Source: Microbacterium sediminis
Lineage (GTDB): Bacteria; Actinomycetota; Actinomycetes; Actinomycetales; Microbacteriaceae
Direction: 5' to 3'
DNA: 64,000 nt
Assembly: GCF_004564075.1 (NCBI RefSeq)
Contig: NZ_CP038256.1
Span: 1,736,001 to 1,800,000, forward strand
Made by a program: the position numbers and the translations under genes. Positions 27,259-38,147 of this stretch are shown here, piece by piece. Every line of letters starts with the position of its first letter. Position 1 is the first letter of the stretch. Under the pieces are notes generated by a model, which saw only the letters and a program-made list of their open reading frames with translations, was not told the origin of the DNA and did no database searches.

Positions 27259-27529
27259 GGCCTCGACTCCGCGGCTGCGGCGCTCCGCTCGGCCCTGTCG
27301 TCCCTCCACACGTCGCATTCGCGACGCGTGGAGCCTCCGACTCCAGGGGCCCGGTCTCCGCTCCGGCGCTCCGCGCCTCCGGTCGACGAGCCGTGCGGGG
27401 TTTCGGCCGTGAGGGCGCAGATCTGCGTTGTGGCGCACCCGGGAGGGGATCGGCTGCGCGGAATCGCAGATCTGCGCTGTTGTGCCGTGACCACCCGGGC
27501 TCGTCGAGCGAGCGAAGCGAGTCGAGAGC
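27259..27529 (+). repeat. Composite intergenic repeat, copy 2 (expanded)
   Basis: Carries block A (27259-27295, one mismatch), B (27354-27396, identical), C (27491-27511) and D (27506-27529) of copy 1. Extra DNA separates A from B (including a hairpin at 27304-27333) and B from C (two CGCAGATCTGCG palindromes at 27416-27427 and 27465-27476, each followed by a similar TTGTG-like tail). No ORF of note. Confidence 0.8.
27304..27333. repeat. Hairpin inside repeat copy 2
   Basis: CTCCACACGTCGC and GCGACGCGTGGAG pair over 13 bp with one mismatch around ATTC. Confidence 0.7.
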
Positions 27530-27536
27530 CCAGGGG

Positions 27537-28670
27537 TCAGGCGGCGAAGGCGCCGAGGCGGATGAAGGGGACGATCATCTCCTCGGGGCTCGTCGAGCCG
27601 TGCTGGCCGATCATGCGCTGCGAGGCCTTGTCGTCGAGGCGGTCGTCGTAGAAGGCCCACAGGCCGCGCGCGGCGACGAGCACGTCGCCGATCCGGCCGC
27701 GCACGTGCGGGGCGACCGGCGATCCGAACAGGCCGGCCGCGATCGCCTCCTCGCGCGTGGCGACATCCGCCGTGCCGGCCGACGCCTCGCGCCACACGCC
27801 CGCGAGCGCGTCGACGTCGACGCCCGGCTCCGCATAGACGTGCAGCATGCGCGGCTCGCCGCCGAGGTGCGCCACTCCCTCCAGCCGCGGATCGCCGTCG
27901 CGCAGCAGCACGTGGCGGTGCGGCGGGACGTCGATCATGCCGTGGTCGGCGGTGACGATCATGCCCACCCCGCTCGGCAGCCGCTCCGCCGCACGGAGCG
28001 CGGCATCGAGGCGCTCGAGCGTCTCCACCCACGCCGGCGACGCGATGCCGTGCTTATGGCCGGCCTGATCGAGCTCCGGCAGGTAGCAGTACACGAGCGC
28101 GCCCGGGTGCTGCTCCGCGAGCGCAATCGAGACCCGCAGGCGCTGGGCCGGGTCCTTCTCGCCGACGAACTCCGCCCCGCGCATGATCGCGCGGGTCAGA
28201 CCGGTCGTGGCGTAGCGCTCCAGGCTCACGGCGTAGGGGTGCAGCCCCGCCTCGCGCGCCCGCTCGAACATCGTCGACGAGCGCTGCCACGCGATCGGAT
28301 CGAGACCGTCGCGCTCGTATCCGTCGAGCTGGCTCGCGAGCACTCCGCGATCCGGGTCGAGCACGCGGTACCCCACGAGGCCGTGCTCCCCCGGCGCGAC
28401 GCCCGCGAGCAGCGAGCTGAGCGCCGACGCGGTGGTCGAGGGGAAGACCGTGCGGGCGACGTCGCGCTTGCCCATCGCCGCCGCGAGGAAGCGGGCATGC
28501 CCCCGGTGGGCCCGCAGCGGGATCGCGCCGAGCCCGTCGATCACCACGAGCACCGCGGACCGTGCCGGCGGCAGGCCCTCCGGTCGCCCCGTGAGCGCGC
28601 CGATCAGGTCGGCCGCCACCCCGGTCAGGATCCGGGCCGTGGCGGGCCCCGCGGGTACGATCGATGACAT
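27537..28670 (-). CDS. Type I phosphodiesterase/nucleotide pyrophosphatase family protein
   Basis: A 377-residue alkaline-phosphatase-fold protein. Metal and nucleophile motifs are present: LVVIDGLGAIP, VFPSTTASALSSLLAG (nucleophile Thr), YLPELDQAGHKHG and IVTADHGMIDVP. No signal peptide is evident, so it may be cytosolic. Members hydrolyse phosphodiester or pyrophosphate bonds; the substrate is unknown. The usual position is between sepH and the parC-type gene, as here apart from the inserted repeat-flanked island. ATG 28670 gives the expected MSSIVPAGP start; the longer frame to 28880 overlaps the parC start region. Confidence 0.85.
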   Translation of the reverse strand: MSSIVPAGPATARILTGVAADLIGALTGRPEGLPPARSAVLVVIDGLGAIPLRAHRGHARFLAAAMGKRDVARTVFPSTTASALSSLLAGVAPGEHGLVGYRVLDPDRGVLASQLDGYERDGLDPIAWQRSSTMFERAREAGLHPYAVSLERYATTGLTRAIMRGAEFVGEKDPAQRLRVSIALAEQHPGALVYCYLPELDQAGHKHGIASPAWVETLERLDAALRAAERLPSGVGMIVTADHGMIDVPPHRHVLLRDGDPRLEGVAHLGGEPRMLHVYAEPGVDVDALAGVWREASAGTADVATREEAIAAGLFGSPVAPHVRGRIGDVLVAARGLWAFYDDRLDDKASQRMIGQHGSTSPEEMIVPFIRLGAFAA

Positions 28671-28780
28671 CCGGGCCAGTCTCGCACAGCACCCGATCGC
28701 GATCACCGCGCTGACGATTCCCGAACCGAGACGCCCGGGCCGCTGACCCGTGCGGCACCCAGGCACGAAGAGAGGGCTGA

Positions 28781-31231
28781 ATGGCGCGCAAGCAGGCACC
28801 CGCCGCCGAGCCGGTCGAGGAGCGCATCGAGGACATCGACCTCGAGGCCGAGATGCAGGGCTCGTACCTTGAGTACGCATACTCCGTCATCTACTCTCGC
28901 GCCCTGCCCGATGCCCGCGACGGCCTCAAGCCCGTGCAGCGCCGCATCCTCTACCAGATGGCCGAGATGGGGCTGCGCCCCGACCGCGGCCACGTCAAGA
29001 GCGCCCGCGTCGTCGGCGAGGTGATGGGAAAGCTGCACCCTCACGGCGACAGCGCGATCTACGACGCCCTCGTCCGCCTCGCGCAGGACTTCGCGCTGCG
29101 CGTGCCGCTCGTCGACGGGCACGGCAACTTCGGATCGCTCGACGACGGCCCCGCCGCCGCGCGCTACACCGAGGCCCGCCTGGCCTCGCCCGCGCTCGCG
29201 CTGACCGAGGACCTCGACGAGGACGTCGTCGACTTCGTCCCCAATTACGACGGCCAGTTCCAGCAGCCCGACGTGCTGCCCGCCGCCTACCCGAACCTGC
29301 TCGTCAACGGCGCCAGCGGCATCGCGGTCGGCATGGCCACCAACATGGCCCCGCACAACCTCATCGAGGTCGTGAACGCGGCGATCCACCTGCTCGAGAA
29401 TCCCGAGGCCACCACCGACGAGCTCATGGAGTTCGTTCCGGGCCCCGACTTCCCGTCCGGGGGCATCGTGATGGGCCTCGACGGCGTGAAGGACGCGTAC
29501 GAGACCGGCCGCGGCGCCATCAAGGTGCGCGCGAAGACGTCGATCGAGCAGATCGGTCCCCGCCGCACCGGCATCGTCGTCACCGAGCTGCCCTACATGG
29601 TCGGCCCCGAGCGCGTCATCGAGAAGATGAAGGACGCGGTGCAGTCCAAGAAGCTGCAGGGCGTCGCCGAGGTGCAGGACCTCACCGATCGCAACAACGG
29701 CCTGCGGCTGATCATCACGGTCAAGACCGGCTTCGACCCGGCCGCCGTGCTCGAGCTCCTCTTCCGGCTCACGCCCATGGAGGACTCCTTCAACTTCAAC
29801 AATGTCGCCCTCGTCGACGGCCAGCCGCGCACGCTCGGCCTCAAGGAGCTGCTGCGCGTCTACATCGATCACCGCCTCCAGGTGGTCACCCGGCGCAGCC
29901 GGTACCGCCTGGCGCGCCGGCAGGAGCGCCTGCACCTCGTGCAGGGTCTGCTCATCGCGATCCTCGACATCGACGAGGTCATCCAGGTCATCCGCTCCAG
30001 CGAGACGGCCGAGGAGGCGCGCACGCGCCTGTGCCAGGTGTTCGACCTCGACGAGGTGCAGGCCGAGTACATCCTCGAGCTGCGCCTGCGCCGCCTGACC
30101 AAGTTCTCGCGCATCGAGCTCGAGAAGGAGCGCGACGAGCTGCTCGCCGAGATCGCGTACCTCGAGGAGCTGCTCGGCTCCGACGCGCTGCTGCGCCGGC
30201 AGGTGGCCACCGAGCTCGAGGCCACGGCCGAGAAGCTGGGCACGCCGCGCCGCACGATGCTCATGAACGCCCGGCCGGCCGCGCCGCGATCGGCCAAGGC
30301 CTCGGCGGGCACCGATCTGCAGATCGCCGACGGCCCCACGCTCGTGGCGCTGTCCACGACGGGCCGCGCCGTGCGCGTCGACCTCACGGAGGGCCAGGAG
30401 CTGGCCGCGCCGTCGCGCCGCAGCAAGCACGACGCGATCCTCGCCACCGCCCAGGGCACGATCCGCGGCGAGCTCGGGGCGATCACCTCGCGCGGCCGCA
30501 TCATGCGCTTCTCCCCCATCGATCTGCCGTCCGTGCCGGCCAGCTCCGTGCAGCTGGGCGCCGGCGTCAAGCTGCGCGACTACATCGGGCTGCTCGACAA
30601 ATCGGAGCGGATCGTCACGATCATCGCCCTCGACTCCGACGTGCCCGTCGCGCTCGGCACCGCGCAGGGCGTCGTCAAGCGGATCGTGCCCTCGGGCCTG
30701 GCCGCCAAGCCCGAGCTCGAGGTGATCGGCCTCAAGCCCGGCGACGCGGTCGTCGGAGCGGCCGTCGCCCCCGGTGACGCCGAGCTCGTCTTCGTCACCA
30801 AGGATGCGCAGCTGCTGCGGTTCGCGGCGTCGTCCGTGCGACCCCAGGGCGCGCCTGCGGGCGGCATGGCCGGCATCAAGCTGGGCGCCGGCAGCGAGGT
30901 GCTGTTCTTCGGCGCGGCCACGGGCGATGACACCGTCGTGGTGACGGTGTCGGGCTCCGACGCGATCCTCGCGGGGACCGACCCGGGGCGCGCGAAGATC
31001 ACGGACTTCTCGGAGTTCCCCGCCAAGGGCCGCGCCACCGGCGGCGTCCGCGCCCACAGTCTGCTCAAGGGCGAGGACCGCCTCACGCTCGCCTGGGTCG
31101 GACCCGACCCGGCGCTCGCCGTCGACGCCCAGGGCGCGGTGCGCAAGCTGCCGCAGACTCTCGCGCGCCGCGATGCCTCGGGCCAGCCCCTCGAGGCCGT
31201 CATCGGCTCGATCGGCCGCACGCTCGTCTGA
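28781..31231 (+). CDS. parC: DNA topoisomerase IV subunit A-like (GyrA/ParC family)
   Basis: An 816-residue type IIA topoisomerase A subunit. The catalytic Tyr is Y129 in [10 protein letters not shown]; the quinolone-pocket motif [17 protein letters not shown] has Ser91 and Asp95, a wild-type-like arrangement. The C-terminal half is a six-bladed beta-pinwheel ([32 protein letters not shown]). I see no GyrA box QRRGGKG, and the gene is away from dnaA/gyrBA, favouring topoisomerase IV-type decatenation over gyrase. Its partner parE is at 34096-36177, on the opposite strand, separated by three unrelated genes. Confidence 0.9.
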   Translation: MARKQAPAAEPVEERIEDIDLEAEMQGSYLEYAYSVIYSRALPDARDGLKPVQRRILYQMAEMGLRPDRGHVKSARVVGEVMGKLHPHGDSAIYDALVRLAQDFALRVPLVDGHGNFGSLDDGPAAARYTEARLASPALALTEDLDEDVVDFVPNYDGQFQQPDVLPAAYPNLLVNGASGIAVGMATNMAPHNLIEVVNAAIHLLENPEATTDELMEFVPGPDFPSGGIVMGLDGVKDAYETGRGAIKVRAKTSIEQIGPRRTGIVVTELPYMVGPERVIEKMKDAVQSKKLQGVAEVQDLTDRNNGLRLIITVKTGFDPAAVLELLFRLTPMEDSFNFNNVALVDGQPRTLGLKELLRVYIDHRLQVVTRRSRYRLARRQERLHLVQGLLIAILDIDEVIQVIRSSETAEEARTRLCQVFDLDEVQAEYILELRLRRLTKFSRIELEKERDELLAEIAYLEELLGSDALLRRQVATELEATAEKLGTPRRTMLMNARPAAPRSAKASAGTDLQIADGPTLVALSTTGRAVRVDLTEGQELAAPSRRSKHDAILATAQGTIRGELGAITSRGRIMRFSPIDLPSVPASSVQLGAGVKLRDYIGLLDKSERIVTIIALDSDVPVALGTAQGVVKRIVPSGLAAKPELEVIGLKPGDAVVGAAVAPGDAELVFVTKDAQLLRFAASSVRPQGAPAGGMAGIKLGAGSEVLFFGAATGDDTVVVTVSGSDAILAGTDPGRAKITDFSEFPAKGRATGGVRAHSLLKGEDRLTLAWVGPDPALAVDAQGAVRKLPQTLARRDASGQPLEAVIGSIGRTLV

Positions 31232-31274
31232 CGCCGCGCCCGGGGGCGGGACGAATTTCGCGGGGATGTCGCGA

Positions 31275-32276
31275 TCAGCGGATCCCTCGAGCAGATCGAT
31301 CCGCGTCTGTCGTCATCGTCCGCGGATTCGTGACACGCGGTCCGCGCCCCGAGCCCGTGGCCGCACCGGTCCGCGCCCGCACGGCGATCAAGGCGCAGGC
31401 GATCACGGCCGCGCCGCCTGCGATCGTCGCGATGGTGATCGGCTCGCCGAGGATCACAGCCGACCAGCAGATCGTCATCACGGGCTGCGCGAGCTGCACC
31501 TGGCTCACCTGCGCCATCGGGCCGATCGACAGCCCCCGGTACCAGGCGACGAAGCCGAGGAACATGCTGACGACGCCGAGGTAGGCGAAGGCGGCCCAGG
31601 CCGTGAGCGGTGCGACGGGCGGCGGCGCCGCGATCGCGACGCCGCTGAGCAGAAGCATGACGGGTGAGGCGAGCACGAGGGCCCACGCGATCGTCTGCCA
31701 CGAGCCGAGCTCTCGTGCCAGCAGGCCTCCCTCCGCATAGGCGATCGCGCACACCGCCACGGCGGCGAACAGCAGCAGGTCCGCGCTCCCGAACCCCGCG
31801 ACGCCGCCCTGAAGCCCGGCGAACGCGAGGGCGGCGATCGCGCCGGCCGCAGCCGCGATCCAGAACCGACGACCCGGCCGCTCGCCCGTGCGCAGCACCG
31901 CGACCACCGCCGTCACGGCGGGAAGCAGGGCGATCACCACGGCTCCATGGGTCGCGGGCACACGCTCGAGCGCATAGGAGGTGAGCAACGGGAAGCCGGC
32001 GACCGCGCCGCCCGCCACCACCGCCAACCGCAGCGCCTGCGTCGCACTCGGCAGCTGCTGACGGGTCGCCCGCAGCGCCACGACCGCCAGCAGTGCCGCG
32101 ACCACGGCGCGGCCGGCGCCCACGAAGAGGGGCGAGAGCCCGCCCGCCACGGCGACGCGCGTCAGCGGGAGCGTGAACGAGAACGCGATGACGCCGAGCA
32201 ATCCCCACCAGGTCCCCGCAAAGGGACGCTGTAGCGGTCGCGGCGACTGATGGATAGCGCTACTGTTGCTCTTCAT
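31275..32276 (-). CDS. EamA/DMT family transporter
   Basis: A 333-residue protein with ten hydrophobic helices in two EamA repeats; GLLGVIAFSFTLPLTRVAV and LGEPITIATIAGGAAVIACALIAV mark the starts and ends of the repeats. This is a drug/metabolite-type permease. Its ATG at 32276 overlaps the start of the divergent MocR regulator (bases CATG), and the pair shares a palindromic control region, so MocR probably governs it. Substrate is unknown; vitamin B6 or amino compounds are common for MocR-linked transporters. Confidence 0.85.
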   Translation of the reverse strand: MKSNSSAIHQSPRPLQRPFAGTWWGLLGVIAFSFTLPLTRVAVAGGLSPLFVGAGRAVVAALLAVVALRATRQQLPSATQALRLAVVAGGAVAGFPLLTSYALERVPATHGAVVIALLPAVTAVVAVLRTGERPGRRFWIAAAAGAIAALAFAGLQGGVAGFGSADLLLFAAVAVCAIAYAEGGLLARELGSWQTIAWALVLASPVMLLLSGVAIAAPPPVAPLTAWAAFAYLGVVSMFLGFVAWYRGLSIGPMAQVSQVQLAQPVMTICWSAVILGEPITIATIAGGAAVIACALIAVRARTGAATGSGRGPRVTNPRTMTTDADRSARGIR

Positions 32277-32289
32277 GTTCGACAGTAGC
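32259..32289. promoter_or_regulatory. Inverted repeat with interleaved divergent promoters
   Basis: GCTACTGT and ACAGTAGC are perfect 8-bp arms around the overlapping start codons. Each arm contains TACTGT, a -10-like hexamer: one 8 bases before ATG 32275 on the plus strand, the other 5 bases before ATG 32276 on the minus strand. A MocR dimer here could control both genes. Confidence 0.55.
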
Positions 32290-33687
32290 AGCGACCGCAT
32301 TGCATCGGAACTGCGCGCCTGGAGCCTCGCGGCACCGCCGGGAGCCCGGCTGCCATCCACCCGGGAACTGGTCGCTCGGTACGAGGCGAGCCCCGTCACG
32401 GTGCAGAAGGCGCTGCGCCTGCTCGCTGCCCAGGGCATCGTCGAGACGCGGCCGGGAGTGGGCACCTTCACCCGCGCGCTCCGCACCGCGCGCCCCGGTG
32501 ACTTCGGCTGGCAGACCGGCGCGCTCGGCTCCCGGGGACCCCTCGCGCAGGCTCCGTCGGCCGGACTGCGTGCGGTGCCGAACGACGTGATCGCGCTGCA
32601 CTCCGGGTACCCGGAGCGCGAGCTCCTCCCCGAGCGGCTCGTCCGCGCCGCCCTCGCGCGCGCCTCCCGCGGCGAGACCGCCGTCGATCGCGCGCCGTCG
32701 GCCGGCCTGCCCGCCCTGCAGGAGTGGTTCGCCTCCGAGCTCGCCGCGGCGACCTCGGCCGGGCTCACGGCCCCGGCCGCCCGCGACGTCGTGGTGGTTC
32801 CGGGAAGCCAGTCCGCCCTGAGCACGCTCTTCCGCGCGCTCGTCGGCGCGGGCCGCCCGCTGGTGATCGAATCGCCCACCTACTGGGGCGCGCTGCTCGC
32901 CGCCGCCCAGGTCGGCGTCGAGCTGATTCCCGTGCCGTCGGGTCCGAACGGCCCGGATCCCGAGGAGGTCGAGCGCGCCTTCGCGCAGTCGAGCGCCCGA
33001 GCGTTCTATGCCCAGCCGACCTACGCCAATCCCACGGGCGCACAGTGGTCACCCGGCGTGGTCACCGGCATGCTCGACATCGTCCGCCGGCACGGCGCCT
33101 TCCTGATCGAGGACGACTGGGCGCGAGACTTCGGGATCACCACCGATCCCGCACCGGTCGCGGGCCGCGACGATGCCGGGCACGTCATCCACCTGCGATC
33201 GCTGACCAAGAGCCTCTCCCCCGCGATCCGGGTGGCCGCGATCATCGCTCGCGGCCCGGCGCGCGACCGCATCCTCGCCGACGTCCAGGCGCACGCCATG
33301 TACGTCAGCGGGGTGCTGCAGGCCGCCGCGCTCGACGTCGTGACGCAGCCGGGGTGGTCGTCGCACCTGCGCGGCCTGCGGCCACGGCTGCGGTCACGCC
33401 GCGACCTCATGGTCGACGCGGTGCAGCGGCACCTCCCCGGCGCACACCTGGAGGCCATACCCCCGGGTGGCCTCAACCTGTGGCTCCGGCTACCCGACGA
33501 CACGGACCTTCCGCGCCTCGCCCGCACCTGCGAGGAACGGGGCGTGCTGATCGCGCCCGGTGGCGAGTGGTTCCCCGCCGAGCCCCCGGGGTGCTACCTG
33601 CGCCTGAACTATTCGGGCGCGAGCCCTGCCGCGTTCGACGACGCCGCGCGGATCATCGGCGAGGCGCTCGAGGGGGCCGCAGGCTGA
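32275..33687 (+). CDS. MocR-family regulator (GntR winged helix + aminotransferase domain)
   Basis: A 470-residue fusion: residues 1-65 are a GntR-type winged helix (ARLPSTRELVARYEASPVTVQKAL), and about 85-470 a fold-type I aminotransferase domain with PTYANPTGAQWS and the PLP lysine in LRSLTKSLSPAIRVA. MocR proteins sense PLP or amino-compound adducts and act as activators or repressors of neighbouring genes. Divergence from the EamA transporter with overlapping starts makes that gene the likely target. ATG 32275 is preferred to TTG 32266. Confidence 0.9.
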   Translation: MFDSSSDRIASELRAWSLAAPPGARLPSTRELVARYEASPVTVQKALRLLAAQGIVETRPGVGTFTRALRTARPGDFGWQTGALGSRGPLAQAPSAGLRAVPNDVIALHSGYPERELLPERLVRAALARASRGETAVDRAPSAGLPALQEWFASELAAATSAGLTAPAARDVVVVPGSQSALSTLFRALVGAGRPLVIESPTYWGALLAAAQVGVELIPVPSGPNGPDPEEVERAFAQSSARAFYAQPTYANPTGAQWSPGVVTGMLDIVRRHGAFLIEDDWARDFGITTDPAPVAGRDDAGHVIHLRSLTKSLSPAIRVAAIIARGPARDRILADVQAHAMYVSGVLQAAALDVVTQPGWSSHLRGLRPRLRSRRDLMVDAVQRHLPGAHLEAIPPGGLNLWLRLPDDTDLPRLARTCEERGVLIAPGGEWFPAEPPGCYLRLNYSGASPAAFDDAARIIGEALEGAAG

Positions 33688-33717
33688 CTGGGCGGAGGAT
33701 CTCGCGACCCGACACGC

Positions 33718-33927
33718 TCAGTGGCGCCGGAACTCCGGCCGGGGCGTGCCCGGCTTGAGGTGCGAGCACAGGGCGCCCTTGGCGATGTCGAGCGTGGGAT
33801 AGCTGCCGATCGGCTCGGACCCGCCGGCCATCGTGACGGCGAAGCCCTCCTCGTCTCGGCGGATGGATCCGACCGCGCCGGCCTGCCCGTAGGCCACCCA
33901 CAGCGCGCGCGTCTGAGTCATGGACAT
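33718..33927 (-). CDS. Small conserved hypothetical protein
   Basis: A 69-residue basic protein, MSMTQTRALWVAYGQAGAVG, with GSEPIGSYPTLDIAKGALCS in the middle and a PRPEFRRH tail. GGAGGAG stands 5-6 bases before ATG 33927, which supports it as a real gene. I do not recognise a domain; one Cys, no membrane helix. It lies between the MocR gene and the parE 3' end. Confidence 0.6.
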   Translation of the reverse strand: MSMTQTRALWVAYGQAGAVGSIRRDEEGFAVTMAGGSEPIGSYPTLDIAKGALCSHLKPGTPRPEFRRH

Positions 33928-34046
33928 GGCGTCTCCTCCCGCGCGATCCTCGTCGACCGCACACGGCGACCGTACGCCGACCGCGCGCGGGAATCCACCC
34001 CCTGCCCTTGCCCGCATTTCGCGCCCTGCGGGCGCTGCGCTCAATG

Positions 34047-34095
34047 TTGACCCGCGGCGGATCAACGCCGCTGCGCGGCATTGATCCGCCGCGCG

Positions 34096-34099
<4 letters not shown>
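34047..34099. terminator. Large inverted repeat at the parE 3' end
   Basis: TTGACCCGCGGCGGATCAA (34047-34065) and TTGATCCGCCGCGCGTCAA (34081-34099) pair over 19 bp with one mismatch; the 15-base spacer itself contains GCCGC-tgc-GCGGC. The right arm includes the parE stop codon. Probably the parE terminator. Confidence 0.65.
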
Positions 34100-36177
<2,078 letters not shown>

Positions 36178-36372
36178 AATCTTCGATGCTATCCGCGGCC
36201 GGCTGTGCGGCCCCGCAGACACTCCCCGCGTCACGCAGTCGTCACGCCGTCTTCGCCCGCTGCTTCGCGCTGAGCGAAACATGCCGCGGTTCGGGATGGA
36301 TCCCCAGAGTCGCGTGGTTATATGTGAGGCATCGGAACCTTCGGTGCACACGATTCGAGGAGGCAGATTCAC

Positions 36373-36579
36373 ATGACCACCGCAACCGCTGAAGCCCCTG
36401 TCCTCCACCGCCTGACGACGGCCGACCGCTGCGACTCGTGTGGCGCCCAGGCCTACATCGCCGCCGAGGTCAACGGCAGCGAGCTGCTCTTCTGCGCCCA
36501 CCACGGCCGCAAGTACGAGGAGAAGCTGCGCGCCGTCGCCACCAGCTGGCACGACGAGACCGAGCGGCTTCAGGCCTGA
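36373..36579 (+). CDS. DUF7455 small zinc-finger-like protein
   Basis: A 68-residue protein with CDSCGAQAYIA, then LLFCAHHGRKYEEKL: Cys-x2-Cys and Cys-x2-His arranged like a zinc ribbon. It matches the small actinobacterial DUF7455 family, function unknown, usually next to the sigA region and parE. GAGGAGG precedes the ATG by 10 bases, and TTATAT at 36318-36323 is a possible -10. Confidence 0.85.
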   Translation: MTTATAEAPVLHRLTTADRCDSCGAQAYIAAEVNGSELLFCAHHGRKYEEKLRAVATSWHDETERLQA

Positions 36580-36591
36580 TCCCAGGACTTC

Positions 36592-36628
36592 GAAGACGCC
36601 CATCCGGATGATCCGGGTGGGCGTCTTC
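36592..36628. terminator. Bidirectional terminator between DUF7455 and alr
   Basis: GAAGACGCCCATCCGG and CCGGGTGGGCGTCTTC form a 16-bp stem with one G-U pair and a 5-base loop between the converging genes. Confidence 0.85.
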
Positions 36629-36639
36629 TCGTTTCCGGC

Positions 36640-38070
36640 TCAGACGTACACGCGCGGCACGAGCGGCGAGATCCGCAGCAGGATCTCCTCGCCCACCGTG
36701 TCGATCGCCTCGGCCAGGTCGGTGGCGCTCGGGACGCCGACTGAGGGGGCGCCGAAGATCTCGACCTCGTCGCCCACCGCGGCGCCGTCCCAGCCGCCGA
36801 CCCACGACATCGTCGGCTCGATGCGCAGGCTTTGGGGCCCACCCGGCGTGACGACCGAGATCCGCCCGCCGAGCGTCGAGGGCAGCCCGTCGACCGATCC
36901 GATCCCGATGGCAACGAGCCCGTCGCGCACCGCCGTGACCCGCGCCACGAGGGTGGCCACGGGCGCGATGCCCTCGATCTCGGGCGCGCCGGCGGAGCGC
37001 ACGCCGTAGCAGAACGCGCCGATGCGCACGAGGTCGTAGCGGAACTCGGCCCGATGCCACGACGCGGCGCTCGCGGCGAGGTGGCGCACCTCGGGGCGCA
37101 GACCCGCCTGCCGCGCCGCCTCGACGGCCGCGTCGAAGACCGCGCGCGAGGCGTCGTCCTCGGCGTCGCTGGCCTCGGCGATGTGGCTCCAGATGCCGGC
37201 GACCCGGATGCGGCCCGCCGCCTCGAGCTCGACCGCGCGCGCGACGGCGCCGGGCCAGGCCTCGGGCCGGATGCCGTTGCGGTGCAGGCCCGTGTCGATC
37301 TTGAGGTGCACCACGGCGCGCTCGCCGCGGTCGCCGGCCACACGCGCGACGCGCTCGAGGGAGTCGGCATCGCCGATCCCGAGCTCCAGGCCGGCATCGA
37401 GCGCGACAGCCACCTCCTCGTCGGTCGCGGTCGCCCAGCAGAACACGCGCGCCTCGGGGCGCAGCGCCTTCGCCCTCAGCACGCTGGGCAGATCGATCGC
37501 GCCGAACCAGGCCACGCCCTCCGCCGACGCCGCGGTGACCACGGCGTCGACCCCGAGCCCGTACGCATCGTCCTTGAGCACGACGAGCAGCTCGGCCGGC
37601 GCCATCCGCTCGCGCAGGGTGCGGATGTTGTGCCGCAGTCGGCCGATGTCGACGCGCAGCTCGGCGTCGGGCCGATGGCCCGCCGGGCGCGCGCCGACGC
37701 CCGCCGCGAGCTCGAGCTCGGTCATGCCCGTCACGCGCGCCCAGTGCGCGAGCGCGTCCGGGTGCTCGGGGCCGAGGAACACCGCGTGATCGCCGGGCAC
37801 GATGTCGGCCGTGCCGATGTCGATGACGCACACGTCCATGGCCACGCGCCCGACGATCGGGAACTCCGCTCCCCGGATCCAGACGGTCGCCTGGCCGCCG
37901 AGGGCGCGCACGACGCCCTGGGCGTAGCCGCCCTGCACGAGCGCCACACGCGTGTCGGCCGGGGCGCGGAAGCGGTAGCCGTACGAGACGCCCTCGCCGG
38001 CGCGCAGCGGCTTGATCTGCAGCACGCGGCCGGTGAGCGAGGGCTCGTTGCCCGGGTCCTTGGAGGTCAC
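36640..38070 (-). CDS. alr: Alanine racemase-like protein with domain order C-N-C
   Basis: A 476-residue PLP enzyme with unusual order. Residues 12-105 resemble the C-terminal beta domain of alanine racemase, with the catalytic-Tyr region GVSYGYRF (Y30), VQGGYAQG and GRVAMDV. Residues 136-350 are the PLP barrel, opening ELRVDIGRLRHNIRTL, with the PLP lysine in VVLKDDAYGLG (K166). Residues 357-476 are a second C-terminal-type domain ending EEILLRISPLVPRVYV but lacking the Tyr motif. Normal Alr is barrel then one C domain, about 370 residues. It may racemise alanine or another amino acid for peptidoglycan. TAGTCT 7 bases before GTG 38070 suggests a leaderless message. Confidence 0.82.
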   Translation of the reverse strand: MTSKDPGNEPSLTGRVLQIKPLRAGEGVSYGYRFRAPADTRVALVQGGYAQGVVRALGGQATVWIRGAEFPIVGRVAMDVCVIDIGTADIVPGDHAVFLGPEHPDALAHWARVTGMTELELAAGVGARPAGHRPDAELRVDIGRLRHNIRTLRERMAPAELLVVLKDDAYGLGVDAVVTAASAEGVAWFGAIDLPSVLRAKALRPEARVFCWATATDEEVAVALDAGLELGIGDADSLERVARVAGDRGERAVVHLKIDTGLHRNGIRPEAWPGAVARAVELEAAGRIRVAGIWSHIAEASDAEDDASRAVFDAAVEAARQAGLRPEVRHLAASAASWHRAEFRYDLVRIGAFCYGVRSAGAPEIEGIAPVATLVARVTAVRDGLVAIGIGSVDGLPSTLGGRISVVTPGGPQSLRIEPTMSWVGGWDGAAVGDEVEIFGAPSVGVPSATDLAEAIDTVGEEILLRISPLVPRVYV

Positions 38071-38077
38071 CCGATTT

Positions 38078-38083
38078 AGACTA
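38078..38083 (-). promoter_or_regulatory. -10 hexamer of alr, leaderless type
   Basis: Minus-strand TAGTCT lies 7 bases before GTG 38070. Confidence 0.5.
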
Positions 38084-38147
38084 GGTGCCGCCCACATCCG
38101 CTCGCTCCGAGCTCGCTGGGCGCTCCCGCCACCGACCCGGAGGATCA

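Noticed and set aside
24826..27536. CRISPR array in the repeat-rich region
   Set aside because: Repeats are only two composite copies of unequal length with no regular spacers and no cas genes in the window.
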